DNA of 64,000 nt from VFZN01 sp050249615 (lineage in GTDB: Bacteria; Acidobacteriota; Vicinamibacteria; Vicinamibacterales; UBA2999): the NCBI GenBank assembly GCA_050249615.1, contig JBFWQE010000002.1, positions 62,001 through 126,000 of the forward strand. The letters run 5' to 3'. Numbering within the stretch: the first letter of the stretch is position 1; each line of letters opens with the position of its first letter. Shown in pieces: positions 18,372 through 27,405 of the stretch. The notes under the pieces were generated by a model. That model made no database searches. It worked only from the letters and a program-made list of their open reading frames with translations, and was not told where the DNA came from. The position numbers were made by a program, and so were the translations under genes.

Positions 18372-21287
18372 TTACTGGACGATGATGGTCCGCTCGTTCG
18401 ACACCACGCTCGCCCCCTGTGCGTTTACCGCGCGGAGCCGGACGTAGTAGGTCCCTGGCGGCACGCCCGAGAAGCCAACTGTCGTCGCCGCGCTGCCGGT
18501 GTTGGCCACCGCGAGATTCGAGAGGCCAGGGGCCGAGCCGGCTTCGACTATGTAGCTGGTCGGCGTGCCGCTCGTCGGAGCCGCCCAGTTCAGCGTGACC
18601 GTATTCCCGGAGACGGTGTGGGACGTGAAGTTCGGCGCGCTCGGCGGTGCCGGCACGCCGCCGACCACGATCATCGACTCGGCCGAGGGGGCACTGGCCC
18701 CACCCGCGTTGGTGGCCCGGACCCGGAGGAAATAGAACCCGGCGGGCACGTTGGCGAACGTCAGCGACCGGCCGGGGACCGTGACCGATCCGACGTCCCC
18801 CAGACCGGTCGCCGACCCGGCTTCGACGATGTAGCCGGTCGCCGGGCCCCCGCGCACCGGCTGCAGCCAGGTCATCGTCAGCAGTCCGTCCTGCATGAAC
18901 GCCTGCACGTTCGTCGGCGCTTCCGGCAACGCGACGCCCACGGTGGACATGCCCAACGTGACCTCGTTCGACGGCGGGCTCGACCCGGCGGCGTTGATGG
19001 CGCGGACCCGCACGTAAAACGTGCCCGGCGGGACGTTCGGGACCGTGAAGGACGTGCCGCTTCCAGCCGGGAGGCTGATCGCGGTGGTGCCGGGGGAGAA
19101 GCCGGCCTCGATGAGGTACCCGGTTGGCGCGCCGGTGGTGTTGGAGCCGGACGCCGTCCACGAGAAGACGGCGGTCGTGCCGTTCATCACCACGCGGAAG
19201 TTGGTCGGCGCGGCCGGAGCATTCGTCCGGGCGTCGAGGGCGAAATCGATACCCGAGGTCCAGGAGGTGCCGGTGACGTTGATCGCGGCACCGCTCGACG
19301 ACGCGGTGGCTGCCGAGCACGCGCCGGGGCACGGGATGTCGTTGTAGATCTCGTTCCGGTATCCGAGTGAGTTGCTCGTGAACACGACGTAGGTCCCGCC
19401 GGGCAGGGAGTCGAAGAAGTAGTTGCCGCTGTGATTGGTCATCGTGCTGGCGACGAAGACCCCCGAGCCGGTTCGCTGGTACAGGCTGACGCCGATGCCC
19501 GCCAAGGGGAGCCCGGTCGCCGAGCTCGTGATCTTGCCGCGCAGCCCGCCCGCGACCGGGTCCAGGTCGAAGTCGCGGCCGTTGACGGGGGCCCCGAGAG
19601 TGATCGGGATGGGCGTGGCCGCCGCGAAGTTGCTGCACGCCGACGGTCCGCAGGGGATGTTGTTGTAGATCTCGTTCTGGTGACCGGTCTTGCCCGCCGT
19701 GTTCAGGAAATAGGTTCCCGTGGTGAGGCCACCGAAGCTGAAGTATCCGTCGGAGCCGCTTTGCCTGGACGTGACGAACGTCACGCCAGCGCCGCTTTGC
19801 ATCGTGAGCTCGACCGTCTGTCCGGCAATCGGCGTGGCTGTGACGCTGTCGCGAACGACGCCAGTGAGGAAGCCGCCATCGACCAGCGCGAAGTTCTGGT
19901 TGGCGACGGTGGCCCCCCGGGCGACGGCAATCGGGGTTCCCAGCGTCGCCGCCGCCGTGTTGTTGCAGCCCACCCCGACACAGGGGATGTCGTTGAAGAT
20001 CTCGTTCACCCACGTCGAGGTATTCGACGTGTATAGCCAGTAGGTGCTGGCGGTAAGGCCGGCCAGGCGATAGACGCCGCTGGCATTCGTGTTGGCGGTC
20101 CGGGTGAAGAAGCTGCTGCCAACCCGTGTGACCGCGGTGACCGTGACGTTCTGGATGGGGGCGCCACCGTCCGCTCTGGTCACGGTTCCGGTGATGACGC
20201 CGCCATTATTGTCGAGCTGGAAATCGCGGTTGCCGCTGGTGTTGCGGACGGTGACCGGAATTTCCGTGCCACTCTGGATGTTGTTGCAGCCGAGGGGGCA
20301 CAGGATGTTGTCGTAGAGCTCGTTCAGGTAGCCGGAGTTGCCGACCCCGGTGTTGGCGAAGTAGGTCCCCGTGGCCAGCCCCGACATGCGGTAGACGCCG
20401 TCGGCGCTGGTGAAGACGCTGCCCATCTGCCGCAGCGTGTTGTTGACGAGGGCGTTGATGTTCACGTTGATGTTCGGGATGGGCTGCCCGGCGGCGTTCG
20501 TGATCCGGCCCGAAATCGAGCCGCCGGGATCCAGCGCGAAATCGCGTGCGGCCACGGTGACTCCCGACATGATCGTGATCGGCGTCGGCGGCGGCAGCTG
20601 CGCGCCGGAGTCGGGGCAGCCGCCGAGGCACGGGTTGTTGTCCCAGTACTCGTCCACGTATCCGGGAACGTTGACGCTGCGGGTGAGCAGGAAGATCTGG
20701 CCCGGCGCCAGCCCGCCGATGTCGTAGTGTCCAGCCGCGTCCGTCATGGCGTCGGTCAGCCAGTAGTCGCCGTTGTTGTAGCGATACACCGATTGGACCA
20801 GGATGTGGGCCAGCGGAGCGCCGGTCGCGGCGTCGGTCACGGTTCCGCTCACGTGTCCGCCCGGCAGGAGGGCGAAGTCCGCCGTGGACGTGTTGCCGGG
20901 ATTGATCGTCACCAGTGTCCCGTCGACCAGATCGGGGAAGTCGATCGGGGCCCGGGCGCCCCCGTAGATCTCGTCGACGAAATCGATGAGACCCGTCCCT
21001 TCCGTGGGCACGGCGGCCAGGAAGTACCCACCCGCCGGCCCGGTGAACGTGTAGACGCCTGAGGCATCGGTGGTCCCGTTGAAGACCACGCCTGCGTCGG
21101 ACAGTTGGTCGCTCCTGACGATGAAGATGGGCACTCCCGCGATTGGGTCGCCCGTGGACGAGCTGGTGACCGTGCCGGTAATGCTGCCGTCCTGCGCATA
21201 GGCGGTGGCCGGCAGGAAGAGTGCCGCAAGCAGCGGCAGGCTCGTCCACCACCGCTTCGCTGGTGCTCGGAGTCCACAAAGGATCAT
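18372..21287 (-). CDS. Large secreted protein: carboxypeptidase-regulatory repeats plus three FN3 domains
   Basis: A 971-residue protein with a signal peptide (cleavage near TAYAQ). Residues about 30-680 hold seven carboxypeptidase-regulatory-like beta domains, each beginning with a pattern such as GTVTDAATGAPLAHI and continuing with YDIGGLAPGQIF or YRMSGLATGTYF. Five or six of them end in a shared segment such as NEIYNDIPC, NELYDNILC or NEIFNDIPC, followed a few residues later by a second cysteine. Residues about 690-971 are three FN3 domains with PTGYLIEAG / PATGYIVEAG / PTSYIVEAG cores. The likely location is the cell surface or outside, as an adhesin or scaffold. The ATG has GAGGTA upstream. 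Confidence 0.82.
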   Translation of the reverse strand: MILCGLRAPAKRWWTSLPLLAALFLPATAYAQDGSITGTVTSSSTGDPIAGVPIFIVRSDQLSDAGVVFNGTTDASGVYTFTGPAGGYFLAAVPTEGTGLIDFVDEIYGGARAPIDFPDLVDGTLVTINPGNTSTADFALLPGGHVSGTVTDAATGAPLAHILVQSVYRYNNGDYWLTDAMTDAAGHYDIGGLAPGQIFLLTRSVNVPGYVDEYWDNNPCLGGCPDSGAQLPPPTPITIMSGVTVAARDFALDPGGSISGRITNAAGQPIPNINVNINALVNNTLRQMGSVFTSADGVYRMSGLATGTYFANTGVGNSGYLNELYDNILCPLGCNNIQSGTEIPVTVRNTSGNRDFQLDNNGGVITGTVTRADGGAPIQNVTVTAVTRVGSSFFTRTANTNASGVYRLAGLTASTYWLYTSNTSTWVNEIFNDIPCVGVGCNNTAAATLGTPIAVARGATVANQNFALVDGGFLTGVVRDSVTATPIAGQTVELTMQSGAGVTFVTSRQSGSDGYFSFGGLTTGTYFLNTAGKTGHQNEIYNNIPCGPSACSNFAAATPIPITLGAPVNGRDFDLDPVAGGLRGKITSSATGLPLAGIGVSLYQRTGSGVFVASTMTNHSGNYFFDSLPGGTYVVFTSNSLGYRNEIYNDIPCPGACSAATASSSGAAINVTGTSWTSGIDFALDARTNAPAAPTNFRVVMNGTTAVFSWTASGSNTTGAPTGYLIEAGFSPGTTAISLPAGSGTSFTVPNVPPGTFYVRVRAINAAGSSPPSNEVTLGMSTVGVALPEAPTNVQAFMQDGLLTMTWLQPVRGGPATGYIVEAGSATGLGDVGSVTVPGRSLTFANVPAGFYFLRVRATNAGGASAPSAESMIVVGGVPAPPSAPNFTSHTVSGNTVTLNWAAPTSGTPTSYIVEAGSAPGLSNLAVANTGSAATTVGFSGVPPGTYYVRLRAVNAQGASVVSNERTIIVQ

Positions 21288-21518
21288 GGGGTACCTCTCG
21301 ATGCAAGTGCGACATCGGCGCGGATTCCGGGTCACTGCGCCTGACGACCAATCGAGGCGTGCACCTGGTCGGGTCGCGACCTCATTGAGCGGATCGACTG
21401 CGGGTCGTACCGGCGGCCTTGGTACAGCAGCCGCCCGAGGCGCCGGCCGTTGGTGGGGTACTGCTGGAATCGTGAGGCGTCGGCGAACGGGTGTTCGACC
21501 CCGACGCCCCAACAGGGC

Positions 21519-22220
21519 TCAGACGAAGATGATCTGCGCGCCCGCCGCGTGGTCGCCCCGGGCGTGGCCGAACATCTCGCTCTCGAGCAGCTCGGCTGGG
21601 AGCGCCGCACGGTTGACCGCCACGAACGCCGCGGCCCGGCGCTGCGAGCGCTCGTGCAGGGCGCGCGCGATGACCTCCTTGCCGGTGCCGTTCTCGCCCA
21701 TGATCAGCACGGTCGCGTCGCTGCCCCTCGGGTTCTCCACGAGCGCCAGGATGCGCTGCATTGCGCGCGACCGGGCGACGATGCCGCCCAGCAGGGTGGG
21801 GCCTGCGGCCTCCGTTTCAGTCTCGGCGGGGCGCAGGACCGCGACGTGCACCACGCGTGGATCGCACGACGCGTACAACTCGCGCGGAAACGGCGCGACG
21901 GTGGTCGACACGAGGTGGCGCTCGCCATTGCCGAGCGAGAGATACCCGCGCCAGCCTTCCCGGCGCTCGCCGGCCGCGAGCGCGACCCGGAGCTGCCCGC
22001 CCGGTCCGAACGGCTCGTCCCCGAGCAGCGTTTCCATGCGACGGCCCTCAACAGCCGCGGCCGCGCCGCTGCCGAGAATGCGATCGAGCGCGGCGGACGC
22101 GTGAAGGACCGTGAGGCGATCGTCGAGACAGAGGAACGCGCGCCCGAGCGCGGCAAACGCCGCGCTGACGCCCTGCCAGGCGGCCTGCGCATCGGAGGGA
22201 CCGGGTGTGGAGTCGTCCAT
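21519..22220 (-). CDS. Truncated sigma-54 activator (PAS plus partial AAA+ domain)
   Basis: A 233-residue protein. Residues about 20-125 look like a PAS sensor (AFAALGRAFLCLDDRLTVLH). Then comes the start of an NtrC-type AAA+ domain: IVARSRAMQRILALVE, Walker A GENGTGKE, and LPAELLESEMFGHARG. The frame stops within 10 residues of where the GAFTGA sigma-54 contact loop should be. Walker B, the sensor regions and the DNA-binding helix-turn-helix are missing, and no continuation is evident in the next 230 bases. It cannot act as a normal activator. It may be a gene remnant, or a short regulator that still binds ATP. Confidence 0.7.
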   Translation of the reverse strand: MDDSTPGPSDAQAAWQGVSAAFAALGRAFLCLDDRLTVLHASAALDRILGSGAAAAVEGRRMETLLGDEPFGPGGQLRVALAAGERREGWRGYLSLGNGERHLVSTTVAPFPRELYASCDPRVVHVAVLRPAETETEAAGPTLLGGIVARSRAMQRILALVENPRGSDATVLIMGENGTGKEVIARALHERSQRRAAAFVAVNRAALPAELLESEMFGHARGDHAAGAQIIFV

Positions 22221-22309
22221 GGTCGAGCCGCGCGAGCGGCCTCCGGTCATCTTAGCGTCAGGCCTTCCGTGCAGCCGAATCCCGCGAGCCGCGGAGGCCC
22301 TGGCACGGA

Positions 22310-23217
22310 CTACTCCTCCTCGTCGAAGTAGTCGCTATCCAGTCGCTTGAGCATGCAGGTCTGAACTATCGTGACGCCGATACCGTGTTCGATCATGAGA
22401 TCCGCGAGATCCTTTCCGCCGATCAGCACGATCCGTTTCTCGATACGGTCGACGTAATCACGGGCGTCGGAACTGAAGTCCGAAGTGGTGATGAGGACAC
22501 CCTTCCGGGCGCGGTGGCCCTCGAGACTGCCCGCAAACGCCTGAACGACAGGCCTGCCAACCGATGCCTCCCATCGCTTTGCCTGCACGTCGACGGCATC
22601 GAGTCCCAGCCGGTCTTCCTTGATGATTCCGTCGATTCCCCCGTCGCCCGAACGGCCCACCGCCCGCCCGGCGTCTTTGCGAGAGCCACCGTAGCCCATG
22701 GTCACAAGAAGGTCGACGACGAGCTGCTCGAAAAATGCTGGAGAGCAGCTCTTGACCTTGGCGAGAAGCTCTGAAGCGAGGGTGTCGCGATGCTGGCGTA
22801 GCCCTGCTCGAGCAGCTCCTCGGGAGTTCTGGGCTCGGGCGGAGGCGTGACACCACCACCGCCCTCTCCTCCCCCAGCACCCTTCTGGAACTCCCGGAAC
22901 TCCTCGAACCTCTGTAGATACTTGGAGTTGATGGTTTCCGCCGACTGCAGGGCTTCAGCCCCACGAGGCGTAATCCGGAGCCAGCCCTTCTTGGGCCGCT
23001 CCAGCAATCCCGCCCTGAGCATGTAGAAGGACGCCCAATGCAGGCGATTTCGAAACATGCCCTGCCTCCCACTCGGGAGCAGGAGTTCGAGCTCATCGCC
23101 TGTGAGGTGCAGGTCGTGGGCAACCAGGGGGACCAGGTCTCCAAACTTGTGCGGCTGCGCGTCCTGGATTCGTACGAGAAGTGGCCGCATCAGGGACTGG
23201 AAGTCGGGAATGGGCAT
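22310..23217 (-). pseudogene. mrr: Mrr-type restriction endonuclease, frameshifted
   Basis: Two overlapping frames join into one Mrr protein of about 300 residues. The first frame (from ATG 23217) has the N-terminal winged-helix part: FGDLVPLVAHDLHLTGDELE, GLLERPKKGWLRITPRG, then RTPEELLEQGYASI. After a single missing base near 22788 the second frame continues DTLASELLAKVKSCSPAFFE, LVVDLLVTMGYG, then the catalytic core GDGGIDGIIKEDRLGLDAVD with VQAKRW (D-QxK nuclease motif) and the C-terminal GKDLADLMIEHGIGV. Mrr cleaves DNA carrying methylated bases. The catalytic half is intact in sequence, so the break is recent or an assembly error. Confidence 0.82.
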
Positions 23218-23338
23218 CCGGGTGAGTATCGCCGCTGACGACCCGGGGCGCCACACTCCCCGAAAGACACGCACCCATGGCGCGAAGCGCCGCCCACGTG
23301 GGCCCGGCCCGCGCCTACCGCGCAAGGCGCGGCCTGCC

Positions 23339-25642
23339 CTATGCAGCTCCTGCTCGTCGCGCCGCGCACGCGGCTTGCCCCAGCGACAAGCCCCCGTCGT
23401 TTGGTGGCACCAGCCGGTGCGTCAGCACGCGGAACCCATCCGCGGTCAGCAGGTCCACGGTCCGCGCGAGCAGCCGCACGTTCTGGAACACCCCGCCGGA
23501 CAGCGCCGCCGTTGTCTCGCCCGTGTCGTGTCGGACGCGCCTCACGACGGAGAGGACGGCCCGCGCGACGGATTCATGGAAGAAGGCGGAGAGGAGAGCC
23601 GGGGGCGTGCCGCGGGCGAGGTTCTGGACGATTGCGCGGAGCACGGGCGCGGGGTCCATCTCGAGCAGACCTTCGCGATCGACCAGCTCGAACGCGTCGC
23701 CTTCGACGGCGGCGATGTCCTCGACCGCGGCCTGTGAGGCCAGCGCTTCGAGCTCGATGGCCGCCTGCGCCTCGTAAGCGGAGACGTGCCGCACGCCCAC
23801 GAGCGACGACACCGCGTCGAAGAGCCGTCCCATGCTGCTGGACGTGACCATCGACACGCCGCGGGCGAAGCGCTGCGCGAGGAGCGTCCGCTCGCGCGCG
23901 GGGCATGCCTGCACCGCGGGCAGTGCCTCCTCCCACGGGATGCCCGCCGCCGCCAGGTGCGCCAGCGCGAGGCGATAGCCGTGGCGCACGTCCACGTCGC
24001 TCGCGGGCAGCCTCACGTTCTTCAGCCGCGCCACGCGCTTCACCTCCGCGTAGCCGCCGGCGAACACCTCGCCGCCCCACACCGCGCCGTCGAGGCCGTA
24101 ACCCGTGCCGTCGAAGACGACGCCGATGACGCGCGCGTCGGGGCCGAGGCCATGTTCCGCCATCACCGCGCCGTGATGCGCGTGATGGTGCTGCACCGGC
24201 ACCACCGGCACGCCCCGCTCGCGCGCCCACGCCCTCGCCCACTGCGACGAGAGATACCCGGGATGCGGATCGATGGCCACCATCGCCGGCGTGATATCGA
24301 ACAGCGATGAAAGGTTCGCCGCCGCGCGCTCGAACGCGGCCAGCGTCTCCACCGTTTCCATGTCGCCGATGTGCTGGCTCAGGTATGCGTCGCGCCCCTG
24401 GGCCAGGCAGAAGGTGGCCTTGAGTTCGCCGCCCACCGCCAGCACCGGAGGGACCTCGAACGGCAGGCGTACCGGGAACGGTGCGAAGCCGCGCGAGCGC
24501 CGCACCGGCAGCGGCTCGCCGCGGAATACGCGGATCACCGAGTCGTCGCACACGGTATGGATGTCGCGATCATGCAGCAGGAACGCGTCCGCGAGCGCGG
24601 CCAGTTTCTCCCGCGCCTCGTCGTTGTCCTTCGCGATGGGCTCGTTCGACCTGTTCCCGGAGGTCATCACCAGCGGCCGATCCGTCAGCAGCAGGTGGTG
24701 GAGCGGCGAGTAGGGCAGCATCACGCCGAGGTGGTCCTGCCCGGGCGCGACCAGCCACGAGACCGCGGCCGCTCGAGCGTCTGTCCGGCGCCGCACCAGC
24801 ACAATCGGCCGCGCCCGGCTCTGGAGCTGCACGGCCTCATCGGGCCCCACCTCGCACAGCGCCCGCACCATCTCCATCGTCGGCACCATCAGCGCGAACG
24901 GCTTGTCGCCGCGACCCTTCCGCGCGCGGAGCAAGGCCACGGCCTCATCGCTTTCCGCCAGGCACGCGAGGTGAAACCCGCCGATGCCTTTCACCGCGAC
25001 GATGCGGCCCCGGCCGAGCCAGTCCTGTGCCGTGCGGACGGCCGCGTCGCGTTCGACGCGCGCACCGCCCGGCGCCTCGAACCACACGTGCGGCCCGCAC
25101 GCCGGGCATGCCGTCGGCTCCGCGTGGTAGCGCCGGTTCTCCGGGTCTTCGTACTCGCGCCTGCACGCCTCGCACATCTGGAACCGCGCCATCGTCGTCG
25201 TCGCGCGGTCGTATGGCAGCGACTGGATGATGGTGAAGCGCGGCCCGCAGTGCGTGCAGTTCAGGAAGGGGTAGTTGAAGCGCCGATCACGCGGGTCGCG
25301 CATCTCGCGGAGGCATGCGTCGCACGTGGCCACGTCCGGCGGGATGGACGTGCGGCGGCCCTCCGCGGCGCCGCTCGCCTCGATATGGAACGTGGCCTCG
25401 CCGGTCGGAGGAAGCTCCCGCGTGGTCACCGACTCGATCACCGCCAGGGGCGGCCGGTCCCGCATGAGCGAGTCGGCGAAGACGTCGAGGGCGTCGCGCG
25501 GGCCTTCCAGCTCGATCACCACGGCCCCAGCGTCGTTGCGAACCATCCCGCCAAGACCGAGGCGTCGCGCAAGGCCCGCCACGAACGGGCGAAAGCCCAC
25601 TCCCTGCACCACCCCACGGACCACCAGCTGCACGCGCCGCAT
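23339..25642 (-). CDS. hypF: Carbamoyltransferase HypF, [NiFe]-hydrogenase maturation
   Basis: A 767-residue protein with all HypF modules in order. These are an acylphosphatase domain (VVRGVVQGVGFRPFV), two zinc fingers (CDACLREM...CTHCGPRF and CEACRREYE...CPACGP), a YrdC-like domain (GIGGFHLACLA, RKGRGDKPFALMV), and a Kae1-like carbamoyltransferase domain with HHHAHHGAVMAEHG and GVVFDGTGYGLDGAVWGGE. HypF converts carbamoyl phosphate to an adenylate and transfers the carbamoyl group to the C-terminal cysteine of HypE, the first step in making the CN ligands of the active site. The other hyp genes lie 18.6 kb away on the opposite strand. ATG 25642 places the acylphosphatase motif at the normal distance. 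Confidence 0.95.
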   Translation of the reverse strand: MRRVQLVVRGVVQGVGFRPFVAGLARRLGLGGMVRNDAGAVVIELEGPRDALDVFADSLMRDRPPLAVIESVTTRELPPTGEATFHIEASGAAEGRRTSIPPDVATCDACLREMRDPRDRRFNYPFLNCTHCGPRFTIIQSLPYDRATTTMARFQMCEACRREYEDPENRRYHAEPTACPACGPHVWFEAPGGARVERDAAVRTAQDWLGRGRIVAVKGIGGFHLACLAESDEAVALLRARKGRGDKPFALMVPTMEMVRALCEVGPDEAVQLQSRARPIVLVRRRTDARAAAVSWLVAPGQDHLGVMLPYSPLHHLLLTDRPLVMTSGNRSNEPIAKDNDEAREKLAALADAFLLHDRDIHTVCDDSVIRVFRGEPLPVRRSRGFAPFPVRLPFEVPPVLAVGGELKATFCLAQGRDAYLSQHIGDMETVETLAAFERAAANLSSLFDITPAMVAIDPHPGYLSSQWARAWARERGVPVVPVQHHHAHHGAVMAEHGLGPDARVIGVVFDGTGYGLDGAVWGGEVFAGGYAEVKRVARLKNVRLPASDVDVRHGYRLALAHLAAAGIPWEEALPAVQACPARERTLLAQRFARGVSMVTSSSMGRLFDAVSSLVGVRHVSAYEAQAAIELEALASQAAVEDIAAVEGDAFELVDREGLLEMDPAPVLRAIVQNLARGTPPALLSAFFHESVARAVLSVVRRVRHDTGETTAALSGGVFQNVRLLARTVDLLTADGFRVLTHRLVPPNDGGLSLGQAACAARRAGAA

Positions 25643-25777
25643 GTCGCGCGCCAAGCATAGGGCATCCACGGGCCGGCGACGTCCTCATCGGTGTCTCGGC
25701 CATTCCGGCGCGGCGAGGTGGGCCAGGGCCGTCACCTGGAGTGGCGCCCGGACGTGCTGTCGGGTGATGATGCGCCC

Positions 25778-26482
25778 ATGCCTCGAATCTCCGGCTCCGC
25801 CTCGTGCTCGGGCGCTCTTGCCGTTGGCCTGGTGGCGGTGATCCTCGTGCGCACGGTTCCTGCGCGCCAGGCAGCGCCCGACCCCGGTCGCTTCGAAACG
25901 GACATCGCCGTGTTCGAGGCGGAGGACCGGGAGCGTCCTCCGGCAAAGGGTGGCGTGCTCTTCGTCGGCAGCTCCAGCATCCGTTACTGGGACCTGGCGA
26001 AGGCGTTCCCGGGCCGTCGCGCGATCAAGCGCGGCTTCGGAGGATCGCACGTGTCGGACACCCTCCACTTCGCCGACCGCATCGTCGTCCCTTATCGACC
26101 CGCCCTGATCGTCTTCTACGCGGGCGACGCGGACGTTGCCGGCGGCAAGCCCGCCGAGCAGATTGCCACGGACTACCGTGCGCTCCTCGCACTCATCCGC
26201 GCGAAACTGCCCGAGGCGCGTACGATCGTGATTGGCACGAAGCCAAGCCCGGCGCACTGGACGCACATGGCGACGATTCGTGCGGCGAATGCGGCCGCGA
26301 AGGCCCTCGCGGAGGCCGATGCGCTCGTCGACTTCGTCGACGTGGAGGCCGCGCTCCTCGGCCCGGACGGCCGGCCGCGTGCCGACTACTACGCCGAGAA
26401 CGGGCTCAACCTGAACGAACGCGGCTACGACGCGTGGAATTCGGCGGTCCGGCCCGCCATCGAGCGCTACTGGCCGCGCTGA
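25778..26482 (+). CDS. SGNH-fold exported protein, catalytic residues degenerate
   Basis: A 234-residue protein with a signal-anchor N-terminus and an SGNH/GDSL hydrolase fold. Block I is clear (VLFVGSSSIRYWDLAKAFPG, with the nucleophile-position serine), and block II is GFGGSHVSDT. Block III reads FYAGDADVAGG where active relatives have GxND, so the oxyanion asparagine is missing. Block V reads ENGLNLNERGY where active enzymes have DxxH, so both catalytic aspartate and histidine positions are asparagine. I therefore expect no normal esterase activity. ATG 25778 is the first in-frame start after the hypF intergenic region. Confidence 0.75.
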   Translation: MPRISGSASCSGALAVGLVAVILVRTVPARQAAPDPGRFETDIAVFEAEDRERPPAKGGVLFVGSSSIRYWDLAKAFPGRRAIKRGFGGSHVSDTLHFADRIVVPYRPALIVFYAGDADVAGGKPAEQIATDYRALLALIRAKLPEARTIVIGTKPSPAHWTHMATIRAANAAAKALAEADALVDFVDVEAALLGPDGRPRADYYAENGLNLNERGYDAWNSAVRPAIERYWPR

Positions 26483-26561
26483 AGGGCGAAGGCCCACACG
26501 TTGACCTTTCCGGATTACTGGCCGCGGGCCGGCGCCGCCTGAGGTCTGGTAGGCTCGACGC

Positions 26562-27383
26562 ATGAAGACATTACCGCCGAGCATCGTGCTGGTGCTGGCC
26601 GCCCTTGTAGCGGGATGCTCCAGCCAACCCGATGTCGAGAGAGTGCCGGTGGGCACCGAGGTCCAGGTCGTGACCGCAGAAGGCGCCGTGGTCACCGGCA
26701 GGCTCGCCGCGCGCGACGAGAAGACGGTGCAGGTGGAGGTGGGCGCGGGTCGAAAGGCCCGCGAGGTGCCGCGCGAGCAGATCGCGGACGTGCAGATCGT
26801 CGAGGCGTCGAGGCCGGCCCCACCGCTCCCTCCCATCGCGCGGTTCCGCGAGGTCACGGTTCCTTCCGGTACCGATCTCGAGGTGCGCCTGGAGTCGGCC
26901 GTGGGGTCGGACACGAGCCGGGTGGACGACGCCGTCAACGCCACGCTTTCCGAACCCGTCGTTGTCGACGGCATGACGGTCCTCCCTGCGGGCAGCACGG
27001 TCCGAGGTGAGGTCGCGGCCGCGCAGCCTGCCGGCAAGGTGAAGGGGCGGGCGAGCCTGGCTCTGCGCTTCGGCACGGTCACCGTGGGCGACGAGCGCTA
27101 CGCCATCCAGGCGCGCGTCAGCCGCCTGGCCCCGGCCACGAAGAAGGAGGATGCGGCCAAGATCGCCATCCCCGCGGGCGCCGGCGCGGTGATTGGCGGC
27201 ATCATCGGGGGCGGGAAAGGCGCGGCCATCGGGACGGCCATCGGCGGCGGCGCCGGGACCGCCGTGGTCCTCACGACGTCCGGGGACGAGATCCGGCTTC
27301 CCTCCGGCACCACGTTGACCCTGCAAATCGACTCGGCCATCGAGGTGCGCGTGCCGATCGCGACCCAGAAATCAGAGCCGTGA
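26562..27383 (+). CDS. Lipoprotein with glycine-zipper segment
   Basis: A 273-residue protein with a lipoprotein signal (LAALVAGC at the lipobox). Residues 25-80 form a small beta domain (VPVGTEVQVVTAEGAVVTGR). The middle (about 100-190) is another beta-rich domain with TVPSGTDLEVRLESAV. At about 200-235 comes a glycine zipper (AGAVIGGIIGGGKGAAIGTA) that probably inserts in or crosses the outer membrane. The C-terminus repeats the beta motif LPSGTTLTLQIDSAI. Function unknown. It lies 79 bases after the SGNH gene and 22 bases before the PQQ dehydrogenase. Confidence 0.7.
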   Translation: MKTLPPSIVLVLAALVAGCSSQPDVERVPVGTEVQVVTAEGAVVTGRLAARDEKTVQVEVGAGRKAREVPREQIADVQIVEASRPAPPLPPIARFREVTVPSGTDLEVRLESAVGSDTSRVDDAVNATLSEPVVVDGMTVLPAGSTVRGEVAAAQPAGKVKGRASLALRFGTVTVGDERYAIQARVSRLAPATKKEDAAKIAIPAGAGAVIGGIIGGGKGAAIGTAIGGGAGTAVVLTTSGDEIRLPSGTTLTLQIDSAIEVRVPIATQKSEP

Positions 27384-27405
27384 CGCTGCGCTACCATGCC
27401 CCACG

